Assembly: GCA_910589145.1 (NCBI GenBank)
Contig: CAJUSD010000001.1
Location: 222,367-235,145 of the forward strand
Origin: an uncultured Oscillospiraceae bacterium
Lineage (GTDB): Bacteria > Bacillota > Clostridia > Oscillospirales > Ruminococcaceae
Length of the DNA stretch: 12,779 nt
Direction: 5' to 3'
The position numbers were made by a program, and so were the translations under genes. Shown piece by piece: positions 1 through 6,695 of this stretch. A model generated the notes under the pieces. That model was not told where the DNA came from, did no database searches, and was given only the letters and a program-made list of their open reading frames with translations. Numbering within the stretch: position 1 is the stretch's first letter; each line of letters opens with the position of its first letter.

Positions 1-135
1 ATCCATCTGACGGGTATGTTCTTCAAGACGCTTTTCCAAGCGTTCATCCATCTGATGGCTATGTTCTTCAAGACGTTTTTCCAAGCGTTCATCTATCTGA
101 TGGCTATGTTCTTCAAGACGTTTGTCTATTTTCTG
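1..135 (-). repeat. 45-bp tandem repeat inside the coiled-coil gene
   Basis: Three units at 1-45, 46-90 and 91-135 share the phase and most bases (each starts atcNatctga and carries tatgttcttcaagacg). A more degraded unit follows at 136-180. Each unit encodes 15 residues, so copy number can change without breaking the frame. Units 1 and 2 differ at only a few positions, which implies recent duplication or homogenisation. Confidence 0.85.
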
Positions 136-264
136 ACTGAATTCGCTAAAACGTTTGTCTATTTGGTTGGTATGTTCTTGAAGCTGTCCCTGTAACTCTT
201 TAATCTGCTTTGTCTGGTTTTCAATCAGCGATGTAATCTGGCTTAACAATTCAATGTTATCCAC
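1..264 (-). CDS. Coiled-coil repeat protein, N-terminal 88 residues (partial)
   Basis: The reading frame is open from a GTG at 262-264 to the left window edge, so only the first 88 residues are visible. The GTG is preceded by a strong GGGAGGTG ribosome binding site with 7-nt spacing, and no ATG start lies in the leader. The protein starts MDNIELLSQITSLIEN and is almost entirely charged or polar helix: a Q/K/E-rich segment to about residue 43, then 15-residue units such as LEEHSHQIDERLEKR repeated to the edge. This predicts a long coiled coil. No signal peptide or membrane segment is seen in this part. The product is unrecognised. Such proteins are usually structural or scaffold-like, but that is not shown here. 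A near-consensus promoter lies upstream. Confidence concerns existence, not function. Confidence 0.72.
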   Translation of the reverse strand, partial: MDNIELLSQITSLIENQTKQIKELQGQLQEHTNQIDKRFSEFSQKIDKRLEEHSHQIDERLEKRLEEHSHQMDERLEKRLEEHTRQMD

Positions 265-289
265 TTTATGGCACCTCCCTCCTATGGTT

Positions 290-318
290 AGTATAACATA
301 GCCAAATAGAACTGTCAA
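290..318 (-). promoter_or_regulatory. Sigma-A type promoter of the coiled-coil gene
   Basis: Read on the minus strand, TTGACA (313-318) is followed after exactly 17 bases by TATACT (290-295), about 25 bases before the GTG start of the coiled-coil gene. Both hexamers are consensus or one base off, which predicts strong constitutive transcription leftwards. Confidence 0.8.
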
Positions 319-356
319 CAAATCCCCTTCCTTTAAATGTATTATTTGGTGAAATA

Positions 357-394
357 AATCGAAATTTGCCGTTTAGGATTTTCGATTAGATAAA
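357..394 (+). promoter_or_regulatory. Possible promoter with an 8-bp inverted repeat upstream of the plus-strand lipoprotein
   Basis: TTGCCG (366-371) and GATAAA (389-394) are spaced by 17 bases, a weak match to a housekeeping promoter. A perfect 8-bp inverted repeat, AATCGAAA at 357-364 and TTTCGATT at 380-387, overlaps the -35 and spacer. This is the expected place for an operator. Both calls are weak, and the A/T-rich context makes chance matches likely. Confidence 0.25.
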
Positions 395-451
395 CCCTTA
401 AAATCTCCCTTTGACCTCTGCTGATATCCAGTTGGAAAGGAGCTTTTCTAA

Positions 452-1192
452 ATGGACATTATCCTTCTTTGGCTAACCCGTATCCTCGTTTTTCTGATAG
501 GGTGCGTCTTTGCCCTGTTTTCCTCCTGCAAGGGAGGAGACACAAAGCTGTACACCAGGAATGAAATTCTAACTATCCTTTCGGAACGGTATGGGAAAGA
601 GTTTGTCATTGTGGAAAAGCTCAAAACAACCGATTTCGATACAAAGTGGACTGTCAAAAGCCGCTTCTATGCCGCTGCCCCGACAGACGACCAGGAAAAA
701 ATATTTTGGGTTTACGATGAAGTCAAAAAATACAGCGGATTATATTTCCCTTCCTATGGACACAACAGCCTTCAAGATACCTATGCCCACGACTGTTTTC
801 TGCAAGGCTTTGATACCCTCACCAGAGAAAGGCAGCTGTCCTGTATCTACCGTTACAGAGACAATACAATAGACGTATCAGACCATTTGTCCCAGCAGCA
901 TCTTCAAGGAGGAGAATTCTGCTTTTTTATCAATCAGGACAATGCAGAGGAAACTGTCACAGCAGTATTTGAAATCTGCGGCAAACTGAAAGAGGAATTT
1001 CCGCTTCTGAATCATCAGCAATTCTTCCTTATTGTTTCCTTTTATGATGAATCTGAGACTGTCATTGATGGGAAGAAGCTGTTAGGCGGGGTTTACTTTT
1101 CCCCATGCAAGCCAGATTATTCCAGCGGAGAATATGCCACTGCGGATTCTGTCCTTCAAAAAATTTTCGAAATGTATGAAGAATCTCAATAA
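452..1192 (+). CDS. Predicted lipoprotein, homologous to the lipoprotein at 11718-12428
   Basis: This 246-residue protein is probably exported and lipid-anchored. The ATG has an AAAGGAG ribosome binding site 9 nt upstream. Residues 1-25 form a hydrophobic signal segment ending LFSSC, a slightly unusual lipobox with Cys26 as the likely lipidation site. The rest is a soluble mixed domain with no motif I can name. It aligns with the lipoprotein at the other end of the window: both have YG(K/Q)EF near the start of the mature part, a P-x-DD-x-E-x-x-F stretch and an L(Q/R)DTYxxDxF motif (here around residues 107-116). That marks them as distant paralogues. It is the only well-supported plus-strand gene in the window, is monocistronic and ends at a hairpin terminator. 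Its function is unknown. Confidence 0.85.
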   Translation: MDIILLWLTRILVFLIGCVFALFSSCKGGDTKLYTRNEILTILSERYGKEFVIVEKLKTTDFDTKWTVKSRFYAAAPTDDQEKIFWVYDEVKKYSGLYFPSYGHNSLQDTYAHDCFLQGFDTLTRERQLSCIYRYRDNTIDVSDHLSQQHLQGGEFCFFINQDNAEETVTAVFEICGKLKEEFPLLNHQQFFLIVSFYDESETVIDGKKLLGGVYFSPCKPDYSSGEYATADSVLQKIFEMYEESQ

Positions 1193-1197
1193 CAACA

Positions 1198-1240
1198 AAA
1201 ACCGACGGCACAGTATTAGCTGCACCATCGGTTTACTTTT
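1198..1240. terminator. Bidirectional intrinsic terminator between the lipoprotein gene and guaB
   Basis: AAACCGACGG (1198-1207) pairs with CCATCGGTTT (1225-1234) with one mismatch, and inner GCA/TGC bases pair as well. On the plus strand the stem is followed by ACTTTTTT, and on the minus strand by TTTTTGTTGTT. It therefore fits termination of both convergent genes, which end at 1192 (+) and 1241 (-). Confidence 0.8.
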
Positions 1241-2746
1241 TTATTCCATATTGCTGTGTTTATCTCTCAGCACCACGTCATGGGAGCCGCCTTCTATAAT
1301 GGAAGTAGAGGAAATCACTGTCAGCCTGGCATTTTTCTGCAAATCCGGGATATTCAAAACGCCGCAGTTGCACATAGTCGAACGTACTTTATTGAGAGTA
1401 ACCGTCACATTGTCCTTTAAGCTGCCAGCATAAGGTACAAAGGAATCGACGCCTTCTTCAAAGGAGAGCTTTTTCGCGCCGCCCATGTCGTATCTCTGCC
1501 AGTTGCGGGCGCGATTGGAACCTTCGCCCCAATACTCCTTCATATAGTTGCCGTTGACAATGACCTTGTTGGTGGGGCTTTCATCAAACCGGGCGAAATA
1601 CCGGCCCAACATGATGAAATCCGCTCCCATAGCCAGCGCCAAGGTAATATGATGGTCATGGACAATGCCGCCGTCGGAACAGACAGGGACATAAATGCCG
1701 GTTGCCTCATAATATTCATCGCGGGCCTTGCATACATCGATCAGAGCGGAAGCCTGTCCGCGTCCGATCCCCTTTGTCTCCCTGGTGATGCAGATAGAAC
1801 CGCCACCAATGCCCACCTTGACGAAATCCGCCCCGGCTTTTGCTAGGAACAGAAAACCGTCCCGGTCTACCACATTTCCGGCCCCTACCTTAACGGTATC
1901 CCCGTAACGCTCCCGAATCCAGTTGATAGTAATCCTCTGCCATTCGGTAAAGCCCTCAGAGGAATCAATACACAAAACATCTGCTCCCGCGTCCACTAAG
2001 GCGGGGACACGTTCCGCAAAGTCGCGGGAATTGATGCCTGCCCCCACTACATACCGCTTCTGACTGTCCAGCAGCTCGTTGGGATTTTCCTTGTGGGAGT
2101 CGTAATCCTTGCGGAATACAATATATTTCAGCTTCTGCTCACTGTCTACAATGGGCAGAGAATTGATTTTGTTTTCCCAGATCACGTCGTTGGCCTCTTT
2201 CAGGGAGATGCCTTCTTCCCCGTAAATCAGCTTGTCAAAGGGGGTCATAAACTCGCTGACTTTGGTAGAAGGGTCAAGACGGCTTACCCGGTAGTCCCGG
2301 CTTGCCACAATGCCCAACAGCTTCCCGGAAGCGGTTCCGTCATCGGTGACAGCTACGGTGGAGTGTCCGGTTTTCTCTTTCAGTTCAAGAATGTCAGACA
2401 AGATCGCATCGGGCCGGATGTTGGAATCACTGGTGACAAATCCCGCCTTATAGCTTTTTACACGGGCAACCATGGCGGCCTCTTCCTCTACGCTCTGGGA
2501 ACCGTAGATAAAGGAAATACCGCCTTCCTTTGCCAAAGCAATGGCCATTTTATCGTCAGAAACAGACTGCATGATAGCTGATACCAAAGGGATGTTCATA
2601 GTAATGGCCGAGGTTTCCCCCTTCTGGAATTTGACAAGGGGGGTTTTCAGGCTGACATTAGATGGAATACACTCTGTCGATGAATAACCGGGGACCAGAA
2701 GATATTCGCCAAAGGTGCGGGAGGGTTCCTCAAAAAAGTATGCCAT
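1241..2746 (-). CDS. guaB: IMP dehydrogenase, trichomonad/Clostridia type
   Basis: It oxidises IMP to XMP with NAD+, the committed step of GMP synthesis, in the cytoplasm. The start at 2746 gives 501 residues beginning MAYFFEEPSRTFGEYLL. It is chosen over an upstream in-frame ATG at 2851 because AGGAGA sits 8 nt before it and the longer start overlaps the promoter. The order is catalytic barrel, inserted CBS pair (about 103-220), then barrel with catalytic loop GGGSICITRE and flap NWQRYDMGG. By comparison with the well-studied Tritrichomonas foetus enzyme, as I recall it, Asp261, Cys319 (nucleophile), Thr321, Arg418, Tyr419 and Glu431 fall at identical numbers, with no net insertion before them. 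The gene is transcribed alone from a consensus promoter, with a leader of about 70 nt that is too short for a riboswitch. Identity is secure. Confidence 0.97.
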   Translation of the reverse strand: MAYFFEEPSRTFGEYLLVPGYSSTECIPSNVSLKTPLVKFQKGETSAITMNIPLVSAIMQSVSDDKMAIALAKEGGISFIYGSQSVEEEAAMVARVKSYKAGFVTSDSNIRPDAILSDILELKEKTGHSTVAVTDDGTASGKLLGIVASRDYRVSRLDPSTKVSEFMTPFDKLIYGEEGISLKEANDVIWENKINSLPIVDSEQKLKYIVFRKDYDSHKENPNELLDSQKRYVVGAGINSRDFAERVPALVDAGADVLCIDSSEGFTEWQRITINWIRERYGDTVKVGAGNVVDRDGFLFLAKAGADFVKVGIGGGSICITRETKGIGRGQASALIDVCKARDEYYEATGIYVPVCSDGGIVHDHHITLALAMGADFIMLGRYFARFDESPTNKVIVNGNYMKEYWGEGSNRARNWQRYDMGGAKKLSFEEGVDSFVPYAGSLKDNVTVTLNKVRSTMCNCGVLNIPDLQKNARLTVISSTSIIEGGSHDVVLRDKHSNME

Positions 2747-2822
2747 CGCTATCGTCTCCTTTTTTAATTTGTTGGCATGGCTAGCCTGCATCAATATATA
2801 CTCTCGAAATGATATGACGTAT

Positions 2823-2851
2823 ATTATAGGCTGAAATCCGGCAAATGTCAA
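2823..2851 (-). promoter_or_regulatory. Consensus sigma-A promoter of guaB
   Basis: On the minus strand TTGACA (2846-2851) and TATAAT (2823-2828) are both perfect and separated by 17 bases. Transcription should start near 2816, leaving about 70 nt of leader. No purine riboswitch or attenuator is visible in that leader. Only a small GGCTAGCC palindrome near 2774-2784 is present. Confidence 0.88.
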
Positions 2852-3219
2852 CTGGAAAAGCGACTGAAAACCTTACAAAAAGAAAGGGGGAAAACCGGCG
2901 CAATTTGTCACTTGTCATTGTGGAAAAATCGGGCAGGAGAATTTAGCTCCTGCCCGGTCTTTTTTAACTCCCAATTCAATTTTGTGTTCCCATAGCTTCA
3001 AATATCAAAATATAGCAAATACTTATAAGCCGAATTGCTTATTTATGATTTTTTATTATAAGTACAAAAGAGCACTATTAGTACATGCAGGAATATTTTC
3101 TGTCTGAGGATCAGGGAACTTTTTAGGAGTGCAGCTCCGCTGCACAACCCCGGGACCTTCAAACCTTTTAAATCCAGCCCAGGCAGTACCCTTCTCAGGC
3201 TGCGCTTGTACATATTCTT
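2852..3219. other. Gene-free stretch between guaB and the GH43 gene
   Basis: I see no credible coding frame here. The stretch holds the terminator described separately (2930-2965), an AT-rich 9-bp inverted repeat (TACTTATAA at 3020-3028, TTATAAGTA at 3056-3064), and a short GC-rich palindrome GTGCAGC-tcc-GCTGCAC at 3129-3145. The last has no T-run on either side, so it is not an intrinsic terminator. Confidence 0.6.
2930..2965. terminator. Strong intrinsic terminator upstream of guaB
   Basis: CGGGCAGGAG (2930-2939) and CTCCTGCCCG (2947-2956) form a perfect 10-bp stem with a 7-nt loop, followed on the plus strand by GTCTTTTTT. On the minus strand the stem is followed by ATTTTT, so it can also stop transcripts coming from the GH43 gene about 255 bases away. 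It would insulate the guaB promoter. Confidence 0.85.
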
Positions 3220-4734
3220 TTATCTGGCTGTATAATCGAAGGCGGTGAACTTGGCAAATCCTCCGCAGTCCTTCCCATTACCGGTAGCATACAAAGCCAA
3301 GAACACCCCGGTAAAGCCCAGCTCATGGGCCTCAGTGGAGACGTACCGGGTCAGTGCACCGCAGAGCGGAATCTCCTTGCCCTCTACAATTACGCTGAAA
3401 TCATAGTGCATGGAATCAGACAAAATGCGGATAGTCACACTGTCCCCTTTCATCGGAACCTTGGCGGCAATATGCTGGATATCCCCTACCACCTTGCGGA
3501 CCATGACGCATCTTTCCCCATCAGCCTGTGTCAAGGCAATATCATAATGGGAATCAAACTTGTAGAATACGGAAATCCCCGCTTCTTCCCCGTCCTTTTC
3601 CGGCGCATAGGTCAGGGAAACCTTCGCGTCACCGTTCATGAACACCTGGCGGATCCCCAGGAAGGTGGGCGCGTCTACATCGTTCAGGCTCAGGGCTGTC
3701 CCCCGCATTTCCAAGCAGCCGTTTTCATAGCGGTAGTTTTCTTCTATGGGGTTGCGCAGGTGTACCCAGTCAAAACCAGGCTTGCCCTCATCGAAACGGG
3801 TATGGACAGGGGTTCTCCCCTTCTGGACGGGATTTCCGGGAAGCTCTGCATCCATCACAGGGTCAATCCGGCGTTTTCCGTTAATCAAAGGCCAGCCGTC
3901 TTCTGTCCACTCCACAGGGGCCAGGAAGGTTTCCCGTCCCAGATGGTGGAAATACTGATGGGTCTGGCGGTATGCCAGGAAAACCGCCCACCAGCTCCCG
4001 TCGGGGGCTTGTACAAAGTCAGCGTGTCCGGTGGCCTGTATCTCCTTGCCCTTCTGGTTAGAGTGGGTCAGGATGGGGTTATAGGGGCAGCTCTCATAGG
4101 GGCCGTACAGGGAGCGGCTGCGGGCAATGGTCGCCATATGTCCCAACTCTGTGCCGCCCTCGGCAATCATCTGGTAATACCAGCCATTTATCTTATAGAT
4201 ATGGGGAGCCTCCGGAGAAGAACCGCCGGTTCCGCCCCAAACAGGGTGGACGTTGCTCAGCTTGCCGGTTTTCAGGTCAATTTCACCCAAAAGCATACCA
4301 TTATGGCCGTTTTCTTCCCCTCTGGCGTTGGAGATAAAATAGGATTTTCCGTCGTCGTCAAAGAAGAGAGAGGGGTCAATGCCGCCCTGTTCTACCAAAA
4401 TGGGCTCAGACCATTCTCCGGCGGGGTCAGTGGTGTAGACGTAGAAGTTGCCGCACTTGCGGGTATTGGTTGTCACCATGTAGAAAACACCGTCATGGTA
4501 ACGGATAGTGGGGGCGTAGATGCCCTTAGAGGCAGGCACGTTCACCAAATCCAACTGGGACCGGCGGCTGAGGCAGTGGCCGATCTGAGTCCAGTTTACC
4601 AGGTCTTTACTGTGGAACACCGGAACGCCGGGGAAGAACTCAAAGGTGCTTGTCACCATGTAGTAATCTTCTCCCACGCGGCAGATGCTGGGGTCTGGAT
4701 AAAAGCCGGACAAAATCGGGTTTTGATAGCTCAT
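3220..4734 (-). CDS. GH43 family beta-xylosidase / alpha-L-arabinofuranosidase, intracellular
   Basis: The 504-residue glycosidase probably releases xylose or arabinose from short xylo-oligosaccharides in the cytoplasm, since no signal peptide is present. Residues 1 to about 295 form the five-bladed propeller of GH43, with the expected catalytic set visible: Asp14 in FYPDPS (base), Asp120 in GGIDPSLF (pKa modulator) and Glu175 in SSPEAPHIY (acid). His237 in the GHADFV motif matches the conserved active-site His. Residues about 310-504 match the C-terminal beta-sandwich typical of GH43 xylosidases of around 500-540 residues. The ATG has AGAGAGG 8 nt upstream. No transporter or other xylan gene lies next to it. 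XylR-like half-sites upstream suggest pentose control. Exact substrate preference cannot be read from sequence. Confidence 0.93.
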   Translation of the reverse strand: MSYQNPILSGFYPDPSICRVGEDYYMVTSTFEFFPGVPVFHSKDLVNWTQIGHCLSRRSQLDLVNVPASKGIYAPTIRYHDGVFYMVTTNTRKCGNFYVYTTDPAGEWSEPILVEQGGIDPSLFFDDDGKSYFISNARGEENGHNGMLLGEIDLKTGKLSNVHPVWGGTGGSSPEAPHIYKINGWYYQMIAEGGTELGHMATIARSRSLYGPYESCPYNPILTHSNQKGKEIQATGHADFVQAPDGSWWAVFLAYRQTHQYFHHLGRETFLAPVEWTEDGWPLINGKRRIDPVMDAELPGNPVQKGRTPVHTRFDEGKPGFDWVHLRNPIEENYRYENGCLEMRGTALSLNDVDAPTFLGIRQVFMNGDAKVSLTYAPEKDGEEAGISVFYKFDSHYDIALTQADGERCVMVRKVVGDIQHIAAKVPMKGDSVTIRILSDSMHYDFSVIVEGKEIPLCGALTRYVSTEAHELGFTGVFLALYATGNGKDCGGFAKFTAFDYTAR

Positions 4735-4815
4735 TTTCTGTACCTCTCTTTGATGTTGTTATGAAAGGTGAAAAAATTACTGGTATTTCACATTTCATTC
4801 TTTTATATAGCTAAT

Positions 4816-4848
4816 AACAAACTAAAAGCGATAATCCCTTAACTTGTT
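4816..4848. promoter_or_regulatory. Two XylR-like half-sites upstream of the GH43 gene
   Basis: AACAAACTAA (4816-4825) is identical to one arm of the Bacillota XylR operator (TTAGTTTGTT-N-AACAAACTAA). TTAACTTGTT (4839-4848) matches the opposite arm at 8 of 10 positions. The arms are in reversed order relative to the classical dyad, with 13 bases between them. An 8-bp perfect inverted repeat (4813-4820 / 4844-4851) overlaps them. On the minus strand a TATATA -10-like box follows closely. No good -35 is seen, so the promoter may depend on an activator. Confidence 0.35.
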
Positions 4849-5028
4849 ATTTTCTATCTTTCTTTTCTAAATTTACCTCAATCCACTTATGGAAGTCAGG
4901 AGCAAGACAAATCATGTGGATTGCCTCTTGTCAGTGGAAAATACCGCTTTTGCTTTGCTCGCCGCTGCCGCTGAAATACACAATTAAATTTCTCCCTTTT
5001 CAGAAAGAAGCTGTTTTAAAGAACACTG
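4849..5028. other. Gene-free stretch left of the palindromic element
   Basis: No coding frame or RNA gene is recognisable. The stretch carries an 8-bp perfect inverted repeat, CAATCCAC at 4879-4886 and GTGGATTG at 4916-4923, of unknown role. Two long overlapping minus-strand frames enter from the palindromic element but have no ribosome binding site and look non-coding. Confidence 0.5.
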
Positions 5029-5255
5029 CCTTTGCTTGACAAGGGCCAACACGCCCAAACGCAGTTCTGACGGCGCATCTGCGTCGTTGTGCAGACTCGC
5101 CAGGCGACAGCCTGCCTTCGCCTCCACACCTTGCAGCTCCACCGTCAGAACTGCGTTTGGATCCCTCGGCGTTTTTGGTGCCGTTTTTTGCTTTGTTATA
5201 TCCACCTTCTCCTTTGCCAGCCCCAAAAACCATGTTTTCCCCTGTCAAGCAAAGG
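5029..5255. repeat. Nested inverted-repeat element, about 227 bp, MITE-like
   Basis: The outer ends are a 17-bp inverted repeat with one mismatch (5029-5045 and 5239-5255; CCTTTGCTTGACA is perfect). Inside lies a perfect 19-bp inverted repeat, CCAAACGCAGTTCTGACGG at 5055-5073 and its complement at 5142-5160. A 6-bp hairpin AGGCGA/TCGCCT (5102-5107/5118-5123) sits at the centre. The core is much richer in G+C than its AT-rich surroundings. No transposase is encoded and no clear target duplication is visible. Size, terminal repeats and composition fit a non-autonomous mobile element or a REP/BIME-type interspersed repeat. Frames running through it on both strands appear spurious. That it is dispersed elsewhere in the genome is inference. 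Confidence 0.7.
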
Positions 5256-5433
5256 TAACTAATATAACTATAACAATTACAAAAATAATATTAAATATCC
5301 ATGTCCACTTATTTCCTAAATTCATTGTATAGCCAAACCCGCTTCGTGATCTCTTGATAATTATTCTTTTATCTTCTCTGTTGAAATATAGCCTTCCAGT
5401 TAACCAGCCATCATCTCTATTGCTTGATTTCAT
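5245..5433 (-). CDS. Small membrane protein, DUF5808-like
   Basis: A 62-residue protein with ATG at 5431-5433 and AAAGGAG placed 6-7 nt upstream, plus a good promoter. Residues 7-42 (DDGW, a G-x-L-Y-F-N segment, KR, GFGYTMNLGN) follow the pattern of the DUF5808 domain, whose members show W-x-x-G-x-x-Y-x-N, a KR pair and G-x-G-x-T-x-N. Residues 45-60 are a single hydrophobic membrane segment. Its role is unknown. The last codons and the TGA stop lie inside the right terminal repeat of the adjacent palindromic element, so the original C-terminus may have been replaced by insertion. DUF5808 assignment is from pattern memory and moderately sure. Confidence 0.68.
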   Translation of the reverse strand: MKSSNRDDGWLTGRLYFNREDKRIIIKRSRSGFGYTMNLGNKWTWIFNIIFVIVIVILVTFA

Positions 5434-5469
5434 AAAGTTCTCCTTTGCAGCTTCTGATTTATATACTTG

Positions 5470-5498
5470 ATTATAAAATATTTGCCTGTTATTTGCAA
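5470..5498 (-). promoter_or_regulatory. Promoter of the small DUF5808-like gene
   Basis: On the minus strand TTGCAA (5493-5498) and a perfect TATAAT (5470-5475) are separated by 17 bases, about 37 bases upstream of the start codon. The -35 matches consensus at 4 of 6 positions. Confidence 0.6.
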
Positions 5499-5593
5499 TA
5501 TATCTTTATAAGCCCGTTTATCGGGTACACAATTTTGAAAGGGAGTTAAATTTTACCGCTAAGCTTTCTTTACGTCAAATTATTTTCGGAAAT

Positions 5594-6322
5594 TCATCCC
5601 CTGCTTACAGCAGCTGGGGAATTCTTGCTGCACCATGTTAAAATAATGACTGCTAATACTATCATTGTGATACCTGCATAAAGGCTGCTTTTCAGTGTCA
5701 TTTCAGGAAATTGATGATACTTTAAAACATATGTAACAAAAGCGTTCGGCAAATTGACAAAATAGGATACAAATAAATTGTTGTCTGACAATTTAAAAGA
5801 AATTGCAAATCCCATTCCCACAGCAAAAAGCAGTATTATATCGCTGAATGTTCTAAAACCTGGATATCCTAAATGATAGAGCGAAAACAATAAACCCGAA
5901 ACAATAATTGCAATTCCCCATCCAAATTCTTTTTCTGCCCTTGTCTGGATAAAACCGCGAAATAAAAATTCTTCAAAAAACGTTGTCATAATAAGCGGCA
6001 AAACGGCGGCAGGCAGTACATTCCAGGAGAGCTGTTCCCCTGCTGTCATTTTAGGTATCACCTGCCCGCCAACTGAAAACAATACAAAAGAAAATAATAC
6101 GGCAATCTGACGTCTGCCTAATTTTTTTACGCCAACTTCCCTTAAAGGTTTCCTCTCTTTTTTCAAAATCAGAAGGGGCACTGATACACTTATCACAATC
6201 CCATAGATTAAGTTATAAAATATATAATATATAGAGTTGTCAAAAAGACAGGCTATACTAATAAAACCCACAATAGCCAGTTCCAGTATGCAGCACAATC
6301 GTATCAAGTTATATTTCTTCAT
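5594..6322 (-). CDS. CPBP family intramembrane metalloprotease
   Basis: A 242-residue membrane protein of the CPBP (Abi / CAAX prenyl protease-like, Rce1-related) family, with about six to seven hydrophobic segments. Motif 1 is FFEEFLFRG, giving Glu117, Glu118 and Arg122. Motif 2 is FSLYH with Phe146 and His150. A third polar position is less standard: NLPN around Asn190-Asn193 rather than a clear His. Family members cleave peptides within the membrane, some in bacteriocin maturation or self-immunity; no bacteriocin gene is seen nearby. The ATG at 6322 has AGAGGAG 5 nt upstream. The gene follows the small two-TM gene at 6363-6629 by 40 bases, so the two could be co-transcribed. Confidence 0.9.
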   Translation of the reverse strand: MKKYNLIRLCCILELAIVGFISIACLFDNSIYYIFYNLIYGIVISVSVPLLILKKERKPLREVGVKKLGRRQIAVLFSFVLFSVGGQVIPKMTAGEQLSWNVLPAAVLPLIMTTFFEEFLFRGFIQTRAEKEFGWGIAIIVSGLLFSLYHLGYPGFRTFSDIILLFAVGMGFAISFKLSDNNLFVSYFVNLPNAFVTYVLKYHQFPEMTLKSSLYAGITMIVLAVIILTWCSKNSPAAVSRG

Positions 6323-6362
6323 GACAGCTCCTCTCGATTTATCACTTTGTTAACTGGAATTT

Positions 6363-6629
6363 TCATTTGTTCTGAAACTTTTTCCATATCAAATGCAAAA
6401 CAAACCGGATAACACCGCTGAATACCGCAATGCTAAAACCGCTTCCCATCAGTATATTGCCTATCCTAGCATCAACTTCATATTGTATCCTCAATTCCAA
6501 TGGAGGGTCCTGGTAAGGAATACCCGCCTTTATCATAAAATAATATAAACCTATGAACCAGATAATAATGCCTGCTATTATAAAGGCGTTGATAATTGGA
6601 AAAAGAATGTACCTTACTTTTTCTTTCAT
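6363..6629 (-). CDS. Hypothetical two-TM membrane protein
   Basis: An 88-residue protein with two hydrophobic segments (about residues 7-33 and 57-82). They flank a short polar loop rich in P, E and D (YQDPPLELRIQYEVDARIG). GGAG lies 8-9 nt before the ATG. It resembles small conserved hypothetical membrane proteins common in Clostridia, but I know no function for them. It is 40 bases upstream of the CPBP protease gene on the same strand. The loop between the helices is the most distinctive, probably conserved, part. Confidence 0.78.
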   Translation of the reverse strand: MKEKVRYILFPIINAFIIAGIIIWFIGLYYFMIKAGIPYQDPPLELRIQYEVDARIGNILMGSGFSIAVFSGVIRFVLHLIWKKFQNK

Positions 6630-6695
6630 TGAATTTACTCCAATCTCTGAAAGCCTGTATTGCTTCGACGAACCATAAATAGAATATATTAGCAG

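Noticed and set aside
1..180. Regularly spaced repeats as a CRISPR array
   Set aside because: The 45-bp units are contiguous without spacers and are in frame within a coding sequence that has its own promoter and ribosome binding site.
2093..2581. Plus-strand frame of 162 codons inside guaB
   Set aside because: Antisense shadow of a clearly identified enzyme gene.
2747..2815. Purine riboswitch in the guaB leader
   Set aside because: The leader is only about 70 nt and shows no purine aptamer core or terminator/antiterminator pair.
2747..2851. N-terminal extension of IMP dehydrogenase to the ATG at 2851
   Set aside because: The extension would overlap the -35 and -10 boxes of a consensus promoter and has no ribosome binding site. 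The family starts at MAYFFEEP.
3129..3145. GC-rich palindrome as intrinsic terminator of the GH43 gene
   Set aside because: No T-run follows on either strand. The hairpin at 2930-2965 is a better candidate.
3325..4764. Long plus-strand frame of 479 codons opposite the GH43 gene
   Set aside because: It is antisense to a gene with complete family motifs and a ribosome binding site. It is a by-product of GC-rich codon usage, with no ribosome binding site and no recognisable domain.
4984..5332. Overlapping frames of 80-98 codons on both strands across the palindromic element
   Set aside because: They are low-complexity translations of inverted repeats, without ribosome binding sites, and overlap each other in several frames. 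The element explains the open frames.
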